Numbered from the stretch's first letter, positions 27,601-35,957 are shown. The stretch: DNA of 64,000 nucleotides from Sanguibacter antarcticus (GCF_002564005.1 NZ_PDJG01000001.1:2666001-2730000), one strand, 5' to 3'. A program made the numbers and translations. Notes: generated by a model from the sequence alone, not told the origin.

Positions 27601-28958
27601 TTCGCGTCTTCTTCAGACCGTTCGAGCTCGTCGAGGAACGCGAGCTGACGGTTGAGGAGCACGTGGTCACGACGAGCCACGTTGACGAACATCTCAGCGA
27701 TGGACCCTCGGAGCGCTGCCTGCTCACGGGCCACCTCGACGGTGGTCGAGTTGACGTCGTTGAACGCTGCAGCGAGCTGTCCCACCTCGTCGGTGGACTC
27801 GATCTTGATGGTCGTCAGCGTGAGCTCCGGGCCCTGACCGGGCACGGACACCTGCTCGACGAGCTTCGGCAGCTCGGCACGGACGTCCTGAGCAGCCTTG
27901 GCGAGGTGGCGCAGCGGGACGGTGATGCGGCGCGAGATGAACACGGCGATGAGGATCGACGCCAGCACGGTGATGACCGTGATGACGATCGTGTAGATGG
28001 CGACGGTCTGCGTGCTGGCGACCTCGTCAGCAGTGGCCGTACGGGCGAGAGCGGAGAGCTCCCCCTGCAGCGGTGCGAGGGTGTCGACCTCGAGGGCGGA
28101 CTGGTCGTTCCAGGTCGACGCGAGAGCCGGGGTCATGCGCTCGGTCTCACCGGAGGTGAGGATCTGACGCATCGTGGTGTATTGACCACCCGGGCGTTCG
28201 ACGAGGAGCCCGTCGATGTTCAGCGCAGAGACCGAGGACTCGGCCGTGTCACGGGTCGTGTCGGTCCCGGCGATGAGTGCGGCGGTGTTGCGCTGCTCGC
28301 TCTCGATCCCCTGCCCGGCCAGCGTGGTGGTGAGCACCTTCTGGACGAGGGGGATCTCGGCGCGGACCGCGTCGACCATCCGAGAGACGTCGGCGTAGGA
28401 GTCGAGGAACCCTGCGACGTTGCGGTCGGTGAGGTTGTCGGCGAGCGCCTGGGGGACCTTGAGGAACTGCAGGACGAGCGCTGAGTAGCGGGTCGTGACG
28501 ACTGCAGACGTTCCAGCCTTGCGGTTGACGAAGTCACGCACCGAGGCGAGGAGCGTCTGGTTGTTCTCGCTCACGGAGATGAGGGTGATGGTCACCGTCG
28601 GGTCGAGACGGCTGATGTCGAGTCCGGCGTAGGCCTCTCGGAGGGTCCCGAGCTTCACGTTGGTCTCGGAGCGAGCCTCGGTCAGTGCGAGCGTGGCTTC
28701 GCGGCGAGCGTTGATGCTCTCGACCTCTCGGCCTACAGGTGCCTCGTTGAAGGCGACGGACGCTGCGCGCTCCGTCTGGAGCGCCGTGGTCACTTCCTCA
28801 CCCATGTCGAGCAGGGCGACGACCTCTTCAGCCTGCTGCGCGACCTGGAGGTCCCGGATGGAGGAGAGCGAGAACACGGTTGCTGCGATGAACAGCACCA
28901 GCACCGGTACGGCGAGGGCGGCGAGAATCTTTCCTCGCACACTCAGTCTCCGGAGCAT
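24663..28958 (-). CDS. cvnA: Conservon sensor histidine kinase with NIT domain and long disordered tail (CvnA)
   Basis: About 1431 residues. The order is: membrane helix (about 8-32), extracellular nitrate/nitrite-sensing NIT-type domain, second helix (about 317-340), HAMP, a dimerisation region containing FRLDHLATRMRR, and an ATPase domain (N box LIAELLENATMFS, then DHGLGM). About 790 residues after the catalytic core are Pro/Glu/Ala-rich and look disordered. They include three FEPVQxFEPL-like repeats and end in an amphipathic ELRSRLSAFQSATSRGR motif, a type of ending common in such kinases. The second ATG (28958, AAGGGA at six bases) is preferred to that at 28964. The substrate sensed is unknown. 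Confidence 0.88.
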   Translation of the reverse strand: MLRRLSVRGKILAALAVPVLVLFIAATVFSLSSIRDLQVAQQAEEVVALLDMGEEVTTALQTERAASVAFNEAPVGREVESINARREATLALTEARSETNVKLGTLREAYAGLDISRLDPTVTITLISVSENNQTLLASVRDFVNRKAGTSAVVTTRYSALVLQFLKVPQALADNLTDRNVAGFLDSYADVSRMVDAVRAEIPLVQKVLTTTLAGQGIESEQRNTAALIAGTDTTRDTAESSVSALNIDGLLVERPGGQYTTMRQILTSGETERMTPALASTWNDQSALEVDTLAPLQGELSALARTATADEVASTQTVAIYTIVITVITVLASILIAVFISRRITVPLRHLAKAAQDVRAELPKLVEQVSVPGQGPELTLTTIKIESTDEVGQLAAAFNDVNSTTVEVAREQAALRGSIAEMFVNVARRDHVLLNRQLAFLDELERSEEDANVLANLFRLDHLATRMRRNSESLLVLAGIDSGRRVRQPMPVSDVVRTASSEIELYDRVRLNLEADPLILGHNALNAAHLIAELLENATMFSEPHSPVEVTTNRTSRYVTVEVRDHGLGMSPEDIEAANIKVASRSASDVIGVQRLGLFVVGRLSDRLGAHVLFARASDGSAGTVATVSFPAGLFVDDSDVPLQGPTDPLSASNRQATEQWMAPEAEMAVPVDLEALTDGATSVGMPRRRSSSSTTETPAVASTPDVSDTQSAMVLPPLESANPAIDLSSPGDLNWSPPQALGERLPLGLPSRARGTEAPVSFGHLEPVQDEPILDGERRSAMFNKFRTRSSVEADAPTELPVEHDEPREETVAPEPEPEPERGLQHESPMSGGGKLSESRFDPSELTRSQYTIDEHDPVPVSELGEFDSQYSQPDAYAPVDEHVDRVEHSAPSTAGLHFEVPAPVEPEQPQRPMVVPGLQPDEDELAWQVEEPQWQPQADSDESTFEPVQQFEPLPSFGSPPPRVAPPVQREAEPEIFEPVQRFEPLGSSENRDAPVEPPTRTAAQVQAYQESRGFQPVERFEPLASPEAPAAPVAPQAAAPLRTRGAFGDSTPRSQPAEEAYRPIEPLRPIEPQRPPEQYRPAEPRVEAERPFEPTQRREPTYPQQGETPRRPESARPEPSAQDEQSPQWAPTVANTPTLPSFADVVADAPTRRGNARHTAEASRRGPFAWLRRRGDDEQPPATAEVPVQQVAAMQAPRPMFVPEPDHGSTGTDRSTGGSQSYVPSNDRGDDQQVSGTMRAQQFAPFAADQAAPQSLRVGPPSANDARGNMWSPHRPGAAPQSPAAPVPHTDLPSSGGDAGESWTPPSQINGDIASMLAMRSNIQEQALSELSQLSAYRPAAVDTDQAGGLTRRTRGQVAASTDDVASQKISRDAAELRSRLSAFQSATSRGRQTPGAETADNRGADHRTSDDGTVMNTVPDSAPRPR

Positions 28959-29134
28959 GTGCATCCCTTCATGTTGCTGTCTCTAGCCGTTGCGACGCTG
29001 CTGCCCGTACGAGGCGCTGCACGAGCGTCTTCGTTCGCAAGAGCACCATCGACCGACAACGGGGCTCTCTTAAGGAGAACGCCGGTCTTTAACCCGCTAC
29101 TGACGCGCATCTCGCGACTACCGCCGAGTGGCCG

Positions 29135-29140
29135 TAGGGT
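29135..29140 (+). promoter_or_regulatory. -10 box of the quinone oxidoreductase gene
   Basis: TAGGGT ends seven bases before the ATG at 29148 and no ribosome binding site is present, so the transcript is probably leaderless. Confidence 0.65.
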
Positions 29141-29147
29141 GACAAGT

Positions 29148-30146
29148 ATGCACGTGGTTGAAATCACAAGCTTCGGCGACCCCGACGTCCTGGTCCTCGC
29201 TGAGACCCTAGACCCTGTCCCTGACCGGGGAGAAGTCCTCGTGGCGGTCGCTGCCGCCGGAGTCAACCGCGCCGACATTCTCCAACGCCGAGGGCACTAT
29301 CCGCCACCCCCCGGCGCGTCGGAATGGCCAGGCCTTGAAATCTCGGGGGTCGTGACTGCCGTGGGCGAGGGCGTGACCCGGTGGTCGCCCGGCGATCGGG
29401 TCGCCGGGCTGCTCGAGGGCGGCGGGTACGCCTCGATGGTCGTGGTGCCGGAAGGGCAGCTGCTCGCGGTGCCCGACCACGTCGATCTCGTCGATGCTGC
29501 GGCCCTGCCCGAGGCCGTGTGCACGGCGTGGAGCAACCTCGTGGACGCGGGCGGTCTCCAAGCGGGTCATCACGTCTTGGTGCACGGCGGCTCCGGGGGC
29601 GTCGGGACGGTGGCGGTCCAGCTCGCGACGGCGCTCGGCGCACACGTGCTCGTCACAGCACGGGACGCGGACCGCGTCGAACGGTGCCGCGCGCTCGGCG
29701 CCCAGGACGGTCTCGTCTACCAGCGGCCCGACGGCGTGGACTTCGCGGACGAGCTCCCTGGCCTCGTACACGCAGCGACCGGGGGCCACGGCGCCGACGT
29801 CGTGCTGGACGTGGTGGGTGCGGCCTACCTCGACGCGAACGTGCGGAGCCTGGCCGTGGGAGGGACCCTCGTCGTCATCGGGACGCAGAAGGGGCAGCGC
29901 GGCGAGCTGGACCTCGGCCTGCTCATGGTCCAGCGGGCGCGGGTCGTGGGGACGACGCTGCGGGCACGTCCGCGCGACGAGAAGGCTCGCATCGTCGCGG
30001 ACGTCGCCGCCACGGCATGGCCTATGCTCGACGACGGACGCCTCCGACCTGTCGTCCATGCTCGGCTGCCTCTCGCAGAGGCCGCCCAGGCACACCGTCT
30101 CCTCGACTCCGGCGACGTCTTCGGCAAGATCCTCCTCATCCCCTGA
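29148..30146 (+). CDS. NAD(P)H:quinone oxidoreductase, zinc-free MDR family
   Basis: 332 residues. A GroES-like N-terminal domain contains VNRADILQRRGHYPPPPG and PGLEISGVV, followed by a Rossmann domain with HGGSGGVGTVAVQLA (nucleotide loop) and a C-terminal LPLAEAAQAHRLLDSGDVFGKILL. Zinc-binding cysteines are absent, as in quinone reductase/crotonyl-CoA-reductase-like MDR members of the PIG3/QOR group. It probably reduces quinones with NADPH. The start is the ATG at 29148 next to a leaderless -10 box. A decayed bpa gene follows after 24 bases. Confidence 0.9.
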   Translation: MHVVEITSFGDPDVLVLAETLDPVPDRGEVLVAVAAAGVNRADILQRRGHYPPPPGASEWPGLEISGVVTAVGEGVTRWSPGDRVAGLLEGGGYASMVVVPEGQLLAVPDHVDLVDAAALPEAVCTAWSNLVDAGGLQAGHHVLVHGGSGGVGTVAVQLATALGAHVLVTARDADRVERCRALGAQDGLVYQRPDGVDFADELPGLVHAATGGHGADVVLDVVGAAYLDANVRSLAVGGTLVVIGTQKGQRGELDLGLLMVQRARVVGTTLRARPRDEKARIVADVAATAWPMLDDGRLRPVVHARLPLAEAAQAHRLLDSGDVFGKILLIP

Positions 30147-30170
30147 CCTCCGGTACGCACGACGGGTCCG

Positions 30171-30465
30171 ATGCAGCGCAGCGCAGGCACCCCCGGACCG
30201 ACCCCGAGCACCGCACCGAGCACCGAGGTGACGACCCAGAGCACACCAGCGACGACCGAGGGTGACGCCACGCCCTCCCGCACGGTCATCGAAGAACCCG
30301 CGAAGGTCCTGCGGATCGGCGACCTCATCGAGCGACTGCTCGGTGAGGCGCGCAGCGCACCTCACCCAGGGCAGCACGGCCTCCACGCTGCCCCCAGGGC
30401 TGTCCACGAACGGCACCGGGGGTGGGGCGCCTGATGCGCGCCCCACCCCCGGTCAGTACCTCTGA
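30171..30465 (+). pseudogene. bpa: Decayed bacterial proteasome activator (bpa/pafE), internal deletion and frameshift
   Basis: From the ATG at 30171 one frame reads ...VIEEPAKVLRIGDLIERLLG then EARSAP (to 30362), which is the conserved N-terminal helix block of Bpa. A second frame then reads STLPPGLSTNGTGGGAPDAR then PTPGQYL and a stop at 30465. LPPG and a C-terminal GQYL are the ending of Bpa; GQYL docks into 20S proteasome pockets. The four-helix core between them, roughly 90 codons, is missing and the two parts are out of frame. The neighbouring quinone oxidoreductase also fits the context I recall for actinobacterial bpa. A sequencing error could explain the frameshift but not the deletion. 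Confidence 0.7.
30415..30453. terminator. Perfect 16-bp hairpin between convergent transcripts
   Basis: ACCGGGGGTGGGGCGC (30415-30430) pairs fully with 30438-30453 around a 7-base loop. It lies within the tail of the decayed bpa gene and just past the stop of the importer operon, so it can terminate both directions. Confidence 0.8.
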
Positions 30466-30470
30466 CAGGC

Positions 30471-31418
30471 TCAGCCCTTGACGGACCCCGCGAGCATCCC
30501 GCGGACGAAGTACCGCTGGAGGGACAAGAACACGATGAGCGGGACGATCATCGATATGAAGGCTCCCGCGGACAGGATGTGCCAGTCGCCACCGCGCGAG
30601 CCGGCCATCTCCGCGACGCGCACCGTGAGCGGAGCGACGTCTGGTCGACCGCCGGCGAACGTCAGCGAGACGAGGAGGTCGTTCCACACCCACAGGAACT
30701 GGAAGATCCCGAACGACGCGATCGCCGGGACGAGCAGCGGCATGAGGACCTGGAAGAAGATCTTCACGTGGCCGGCGCCGTCCATGCGGGCCGCCTCCAC
30801 GAGGCTCGAGGGGATCTCCTTCATGAAGTTGTGCAGGAGGAAGATCGCCAGCGGGAGCGCGAAGATCGAGTGCGAGAGCCACACGGTCCAGAACGTCTCC
30901 GTGAGACCCCAGCTGACGTACTGCTTGAGGAGCGGGATGAGCGTCACCTGGATCGGGACCACCTGGAGCGCGAACACCGCGACGAAGAGGATGTTCTTGC
31001 CCTTGAAGTCGATCCATGCGAACGCGTAGGCGGCCAGGAGAGCCAGGGTGATCGGGATGATCACCGCGGGCAGCGTGATGACGATCGAGTTGATGAAGTA
31101 GGTCGACAGGTTCGTCGAGCTGCCGAAGAGCGCGCTCTCGTAGTTGTCGAAGTTGAACCACGGGTGCGCGATCGCGGTCCACCAGCCGCTGCTCTTGATG
31201 TCCGCCTCGGGGCGGAAGGACGTGATGAGCAGGCCGACGGTCGGCGTCGTCCAGAGGACCGCGATGATCACCGCGGTGACGGTCGCCCACGGCGAGGTGA
31301 GCTTGCCCTTCGCGGCGATCGCACGCTTCTCGACCCGGGAGAGCTTCGTCTTTCGGTCGACGGAGCGCTGCGACCCGTCCACGTCGGTGAGCTTCACAGG
31401 AACCACGGGGTCGGTCAT
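30471..31418 (-). CDS. Carbohydrate ABC transporter permease, MalG/AglG type
   Basis: 315 residues, six membrane helices after a basic N-terminal tail of about 45 residues. The EAA loop reads EAARMDGAGHVKIFFQVLMP, which contacts the ATPase. It is the second permease of a CUT1 sugar importer and overlaps the first permease gene by four bases (ATGA). No ATPase gene is present; CUT1 importers of actinobacteria commonly share an MsiK-type ATPase encoded elsewhere. Confidence 0.93.
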   Translation of the reverse strand: MTDPVVPVKLTDVDGSQRSVDRKTKLSRVEKRAIAAKGKLTSPWATVTAVIIAVLWTTPTVGLLITSFRPEADIKSSGWWTAIAHPWFNFDNYESALFGSSTNLSTYFINSIVITLPAVIIPITLALLAAYAFAWIDFKGKNILFVAVFALQVVPIQVTLIPLLKQYVSWGLTETFWTVWLSHSIFALPLAIFLLHNFMKEIPSSLVEAARMDGAGHVKIFFQVLMPLLVPAIASFGIFQFLWVWNDLLVSLTFAGGRPDVAPLTVRVAEMAGSRGGDWHILSAGAFISMIVPLIVFLSLQRYFVRGMLAGSVKG

Positions 31419-32404
31419 CGGATCTCCTCCGTGATGCGGAGCTGGCGGATGTTGTATACGACCAGCGGGATGACGAACACGAAGAGGATGACCGCGAGCG
31501 CAGCGCCGAGCCCGGCGTTGTTCTGGCGGAAGCTCTGCGTGTAGAACTCGTTCGCGACGACGGACGTGCCGAAGTTGCCGCCTGTCATCGTCCGGACGAT
31601 GTCGAAGACCTTGAGCGTGCCCATCGCGATGGTCGTGACGACAACCACGAGCGCCGGCCGGATGCTCGGGACGGTGATGTACCGGAACATGCCCACGCCG
31701 CGCAGGCCGTCGAGCTGGGCTGCCTCGACGATGTCGTCGGGGATCGCCTTGATGGCGGCCGAGAGGATCGTCATCGCGAAACCGGTCTGGATCCAGATCA
31801 TGACCGCGATGAGGAAGAACGTGTTCATCGGCTGGGTCAGCAAGAACTGCTGCGGCTCGAACCCGACCCAGACGAGGAGCTGGTTGAGCAGACCGGTCTG
31901 CTGGATGCCCTGCTGGTTCGGCTTGAACTCGTAGACGAACTTCCAGATGATCCCGGCCCCCACCATGGAGATGGCCATCGGGAGGAAGATGAGGCCCTTC
32001 GCGATCTTCTCGAACCGGGTCCGGTCGACGAGCACCGCGTAGAGCAGGCCGAGGAACGTCGCCACGAGCGGCACGCAGACGACCCAGAGGGCCGTGTTGC
32101 GCAGCACGAGCTGGAACGAGTCCTGCGTGAAGGCTCGGACGTAGTTGTCGAATCCGATGTACTCCGAGCCGGTGCGGTCGAAGAACGACGTGTAGATGGT
32201 CCGCAGCCCCGGGTACACGAGCCCGAACGCGAGGAGCAGGACCGACGGGCCGAGGAACGCACCGATGACCAGTCCCTTCGGCGGGTTCTTGGGGCGGTCG
32301 ACCGCGAAGAGCACCACGCCCATCACGACGACGAACAAGAGAATCGCCACAACCATGAGAACGAGCTTCTCGGTCGTGGTGTTGGCGTGCAGCAGCCAGT
32401 CCAT
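31415..32404 (-). CDS. Carbohydrate ABC transporter permease, MalF/AglF type
   Basis: 329 residues with about eight predicted membrane helices. The unusual first helix, followed by FAVDRPKNPPKGLVIGAFLG, resembles AglF-type alpha-glucoside permeases rather than short MalF forms. The EAA loop is EAAQLDGLRGVGMFRYITVP. It pairs with the downstream permease (ATGA overlap) and the upstream binding lipoprotein. Alpha-glucosides such as trehalose, maltose or sucrose are the likeliest substrates, by family resemblance only. Confidence 0.92.
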   Translation of the reverse strand: MDWLLHANTTTEKLVLMVVAILLFVVVMGVVLFAVDRPKNPPKGLVIGAFLGPSVLLLAFGLVYPGLRTIYTSFFDRTGSEYIGFDNYVRAFTQDSFQLVLRNTALWVVCVPLVATFLGLLYAVLVDRTRFEKIAKGLIFLPMAISMVGAGIIWKFVYEFKPNQQGIQQTGLLNQLLVWVGFEPQQFLLTQPMNTFFLIAVMIWIQTGFAMTILSAAIKAIPDDIVEAAQLDGLRGVGMFRYITVPSIRPALVVVVTTIAMGTLKVFDIVRTMTGGNFGTSVVANEFYTQSFRQNNAGLGAALAVILFVFVIPLVVYNIRQLRITEEIR

Positions 32405-32487
32405 CGGAGCCTCCGTGCCACCCGCCGGCTAGGGCGGGATCAGTTCAGGTCAGACATGGGGTTCCCGGTCTCCCCGGGGGCCGTGCG

Positions 32488-32529
32488 GACCGGTGGGGAC
32501 CCACCCGCTCGGGTGAGCCCCCACCGGTC
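32488..32529 (-). promoter_or_regulatory. Intercistronic hairpin between binding protein and permeases
   Basis: GACCGGTGGGG (32488-32498) pairs perfectly with 32519-32529 and the interior forms a second CACCCG/CGGGTG stem. It lies 15 bases past the binding-protein stop. It may act as a partial terminator or as an mRNA-end stabiliser, giving more binding protein than permease. Confidence 0.6.
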
Positions 32530-32543
32530 AGAGCATCAGTGCG

Positions 32544-33932
32544 TCAGGACTGGGGCCAGGAGGCCTCGATCGCGTCGGCGACCTCCTGCGAGCTCTTGTC
32601 CTCGGAGAAGAACTTCACCATCTCGGACCAGAACGTCCCGGTCCCGACCTCACCAGGCATGAGGTCCGAGGCGTCGAAGCGGATGACGGACTCAGGGTCG
32701 GCAAGGATCTCGGCGGACAGCTTGTCGAACTCCGTAGCGAGGTTGTCGGTGTCGAGACCGTTGTTGGCGCTGACCCAGCCGCCGTCAGGGGTGGTGACAG
32801 CCTTGACGTTGGCCCAGTCCGCGCTGGACAGGTACGTCTGGAAGGCCTGGACCTCGGGGCGGTCGCTGAACGCGGTGACGAACTCTCCACCGCCGAGGAT
32901 CGGCTTCTCGCCCTCGGTCATCGCCGGGAGGTAGAACGCGAAGACGTCGCCGTCTTCAGAGACGTCCGTACCCGCGGGCCACTGCGTCTGGTAGAAGTTC
33001 GCCGCGCGGTGCATCCAGCAGTTGCCGTCGAGGATCGGTGCGCCTGCGCTGTCCCACTCGGTGGTCGCGATGGAGTCGACACCGCCGAGGCCGGCGTTGA
33101 CGTAGTCCGGGTTCTTGAGGATGTCGGCGACGTCGTCGAGCGCCTCCACGATCTGGGGGTCGTTGAACGGGATCTCGTGGGTGTACCACTGGTCGTAGAC
33201 CTCGGGTCCGGCGGAGCGCAGGACGACGTCTTCGACCCAGTCGGTCGCCGGCCAGCCGGTCGCGTCACCGGATCCGATGCCCGCGCACCACGGCATGGAG
33301 CCGTCGGCGACGATCTGGTCGGAGAGCGCGATCATGTCGTCCCACGTCGTGGGGACCTCGTAGCCCGCGTCGGCGAACATGGTGGGCGAGTACCAGACGA
33401 AGGACTTCATGTTGGCGCCGAGCGGTGCTGCGTAGAACGTCCCGTCGACCGATCCGTAGCCCTTCCAGGACTCGGAGAAGTACGTGTCGACGTTCGCCGC
33501 GACGGCGTCCGGGGCTGCTACGGCGGCGTCGGTGTCAGTGACGATCGTCTTGAGGAGCCCGGGCTGCGGCAGGTACGCGATGTCGGGCGCGCTGCCGGCC
33601 TTGAGGCGGACGAGCAGCTGGGCCTCGAACTCACGGGAGCCCTCGTACTCGACCGTGACGCCGGTGCAGTCTTCGAACGGCTGGTAGGAGTCTTCCTGCG
33701 TCTTCTGCTCGGGCTCGACGATCGAGGTGTAGACCGAGACGCTGGTGCCGTCCAGGTCGCCGAACTCGTCGTAGGCGGCGCAGTCGATCTCGGGAAGCTC
33801 AGCGGTGGCAGAGGTGTCGTCGGTGCTGTCGTCGCCGCCGTCGTCGGCGCTAGGAGCACAGGAGGCCAGCACGAGGGCGAGCGCTGCCCCGGTGGCCAGT
33901 GCAGCAGAGCTGCGGCGCATTGAATTTCTCAT
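32544..33932 (-). CDS. Sugar ABC transporter substrate-binding lipoprotein
   Basis: 462 residues. A lipoprotein signal peptide ends in VLASC (lipobox, Cys near 25), followed by an acidic Asp/Ser/Thr-rich linker and a CUT1-type periplasmic-binding fold (for example LKAGSAPDIAYLPQPGLL, GANMKSFVWYSPTMFADAGY). It resembles AglE alpha-glucoside receptors. It heads the importer operon with both permeases downstream and a LacI-type operator about 90 bases upstream. The ATG at 33932 has AGGAA eight bases upstream. Confidence 0.92.
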   Translation of the reverse strand: MRNSMRRSSAALATGAALALVLASCAPSADDGGDDSTDDTSATAELPEIDCAAYDEFGDLDGTSVSVYTSIVEPEQKTQEDSYQPFEDCTGVTVEYEGSREFEAQLLVRLKAGSAPDIAYLPQPGLLKTIVTDTDAAVAAPDAVAANVDTYFSESWKGYGSVDGTFYAAPLGANMKSFVWYSPTMFADAGYEVPTTWDDMIALSDQIVADGSMPWCAGIGSGDATGWPATDWVEDVVLRSAGPEVYDQWYTHEIPFNDPQIVEALDDVADILKNPDYVNAGLGGVDSIATTEWDSAGAPILDGNCWMHRAANFYQTQWPAGTDVSEDGDVFAFYLPAMTEGEKPILGGGEFVTAFSDRPEVQAFQTYLSSADWANVKAVTTPDGGWVSANNGLDTDNLATEFDKLSAEILADPESVIRFDASDLMPGEVGTGTFWSEMVKFFSEDKSSQEVADAIEASWPQS

Positions 33933-34022
33933 CTTCGAGGTTCCTCACATCGTCATGATCGGCACGGTCGGGCGGTACGGCCGGGGACGACAGCGATGTC
34001 GGCACCCTTGCCTCCAGGACCC

Positions 34023-34038
34023 ATGCAAGCGCTTACAT
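34023..34038. promoter_or_regulatory. LacI-family operator upstream of the sugar importer
   Basis: ATGCAAGCGCTTACAT is a 16-bp near-perfect palindrome with the central AAGCGCTT typical of LacI/GalR operators (one mismatched pair). It lies between the regulator gene and the importer operon it presumably controls. Confidence 0.8.
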
Positions 34039-34084
34039 GGGGGTTTCGCAACTGGTGTATCGATTCTCCAGGGTAACGATTCAG

Positions 34085-35101
34085 TCACGCATCCCCGGAA
34101 CGGGGCGAACCGGTCGAACCCCGCACGACGAGCCTCGTCGGATGGATCACCTGCAGAGCCGACCCACCGCCGGCGATGAGCTCGAGCAGCAACGCCGCCG
34201 CCTGCGCCCCCTGACCCGACGCGTCCTGGGACACCGTCGTCAGGTCGACGAGCTCACCGAGGTCGTGGCCGTCGATCCCGATGACCGAGAGGTCCTCCGG
34301 CACCCGGAGCCCACGGTCCCGGGCAGCGAGGATGACCCCCATCGCCATCTCGTCCGACGCCGCGAACACCGCCGTGAGCTCAGGATGGGCGTCGAGCAGG
34401 GTATGGGTCGATGCCCTGCCGCCCGGGACGTCGAAGTTCCCGTTGATCTCCCAGCCCGGGAGCGGCGGCGACCCCGCCGCACCGAGCGCGTCGGCCCAGC
34501 CCGCCCGGCGCGCGTTCGGCGGTGACCACGAGTGGTGGTCGTCCGGCGTCCCCGACACGTGACCGATCGCCCGGTGACCCAGCGCGACAAGATGTTCCGT
34601 CGCCCGGGTGCCCGCAGCATGGTCGTCCAGACGGACCGTCAGGTGGTCGTCGCGGCCCGTCCCCACGAACGCCAACGGCTGCCCGAGGTCCTCCAGCGCC
34701 TGCACCTCGGCGTCCCGCAGCGGCATCCCCACGACGAGCGTGCCGTCGACCCGGCGACGCAGCACCCCGGGGTCGACCTCCCGCCGCGGCTGCTCCCGCG
34801 AGATGTCGAACGTATAGAGGAGCGCGTCAAAACCCACCGCGCGCAGCGTCCGCTCCGCACCCTCGATGACGTTCGCGAAGAACCACCGGTTCACCCACGG
34901 CGTCAGCAGGCCGATCGTCCGCATCCGCCCCGACGCCAGGCTCGCCGCAGACGGCGACGCGACGTAGCCGAGCGCCAGCGCCGCGGACCGCACCCGCTCG
35001 CGGGTCGCCGCCGACACGTTCGGCAGCCCCCGCAGCGCACGCGAGACCGTCGCCGTGGACACACCCGCAGCCCGCGCGACGTCCTCGATCCCCTGGACCA
35101 C
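34085..35101 (-). CDS. LacI-family transcriptional regulator
   Basis: 338 residues. The N-terminal helix-turn-helix and hinge helix are clear (GIEDVARAAGVSTATVSRAL, then AALALGYVASPSAASLASGR). A periplasmic-binding-like effector domain follows, with FAASDEMAMGVI and DLSVIGIDGHDLGE. It is the likely repressor of the adjacent alpha-glucoside-type importer. Start GTG at 35101 places the HTH at the usual N-terminal position; the longer reading frame overlaps the HAD gene. It begins four bases after the HAD stop, so it may be transcribed from the serS promoter. Confidence 0.92.
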   Translation of the reverse strand: MVQGIEDVARAAGVSTATVSRALRGLPNVSAATRERVRSAALALGYVASPSAASLASGRMRTIGLLTPWVNRWFFANVIEGAERTLRAVGFDALLYTFDISREQPRREVDPGVLRRRVDGTLVVGMPLRDAEVQALEDLGQPLAFVGTGRDDHLTVRLDDHAAGTRATEHLVALGHRAIGHVSGTPDDHHSWSPPNARRAGWADALGAAGSPPLPGWEINGNFDVPGGRASTHTLLDAHPELTAVFAASDEMAMGVILAARDRGLRVPEDLSVIGIDGHDLGELVDLTTVSQDASGQGAQAAALLLELIAGGGSALQVIHPTRLVVRGSTGSPRSGDA

Positions 35102-35105
35102 GACG

Positions 35106-35957
35106 TCAGCCCAGCAAGATGCTTCGCAGGACCGAGACGGCACCGTCGTCGAGGATCGAGCCCGTCACCTCGTCGGCTGCAGCGATGACCTGCGCCTCAG
35201 CGTGACCCATCGCGACGCCGCGACCGGCCCACGCGAGCATGTCGACGTCGTTGCCGCCGTCGCCGATCGCGACCGTGTGCTCGCGGGCGATGCCCAGCAG
35301 CCCGCGCAGACGCTCGAGCGCGGACGCCTTCGTCACACCGTGCGGCGCGACGTCCATCCACCGCGTGCTCCCGATGACGAAGTACGTGTCGACGAGCCCC
35401 AAGAGCCGCAACGCCTCCTGGAACTCCCGCCGCGGCGCCTGAGCGTCCGCAGCGACGACGCGCGCCGTCTCACGACCGTGGAACTCGTCGAACTCCGTCA
35501 CCGTGTGCAGGCCGTGCAGCATGCGCTCGGGGAACACCTCGTTCACCCAGTACCCGACGCCGATCTCTTCGACCGCCACCTTCGCCAGCGGCATGTGCTC
35601 GCGCACGACCCGCAGGGCCTGGTGCGGGTCGAACATGACGACGTCGTCGAGCACGAACCCGTTCGTCGACTCCGGCGCGATGCGCGCGGTGACCGACCCG
35701 TTCGAGCACACGACCCAGCCGTCGTCGATACCGAGCAGCTGCACCACCGGCATGAGCGCGACGAGCGGCCGCCCGGTCGCGAGCACCACCTGGTGGCCGG
35801 CGGCGCGGACGTCCGAGACCGCGTCGCAGACCTCCTCCGACAAGAACTCGTCGTACGTCATGAGCGTGCCGTCGACGTCGAGCGCGACAAGCTTGCGCTC
35901 GACACCCTGCGCGACGAGACCCGGCGCCGTCGACGAGCCTCCGAGGTCGAAGGTCAT
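35106..35957 (-). CDS. HAD-superfamily (Cof/IIB type) phosphatase
   Basis: 283 residues. Motif I is [13 protein letters not shown] (Asp nucleophile and acid), motif II LATGRP, and the C-terminal motif [20 protein letters not shown] (motif IV); a C2-type cap lies between. Such proteins hydrolyse sugar phosphates or other small phosphoesters; the substrate is unknown. The ATG at 35957 overlaps the serS stop (ATGA), so it is translationally coupled to seryl-tRNA synthetase. Confidence 0.9.
   Translation of the reverse strand: MTFDLGGSSTAPGLVAQGVERKLVALDVDGTLMTYDEFLSEEVCDAVSDVRAAGHQVVLATGRPLVALMPVVQLLGIDDGWVVCSNGSVTARIAPESTNGFVLDDVVMFDPHQALRVVREHMPLAKVAVEEIGVGYWVNEVFPERMLHGLHTVTEFDEFHGRETARVVAADAQAPRREFQEALRLLGLVDTYFVIGSTRWMDVAPHGVTKASALERLRGLLGIAREHTVAIGDGGNDVDMLAWAGRGVAMGHAEAQVIAAADEVTGSILDDGAVSVLRSILLG

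Noticed and set aside
24969..28484. A very long open frame on the plus strand opposite the conservon kinase
   Set aside because: Its product is a low-complexity Arg/Asp/Glu-rich shadow of a GC-rich gene on the other strand, and the minus-strand protein has all kinase motifs.
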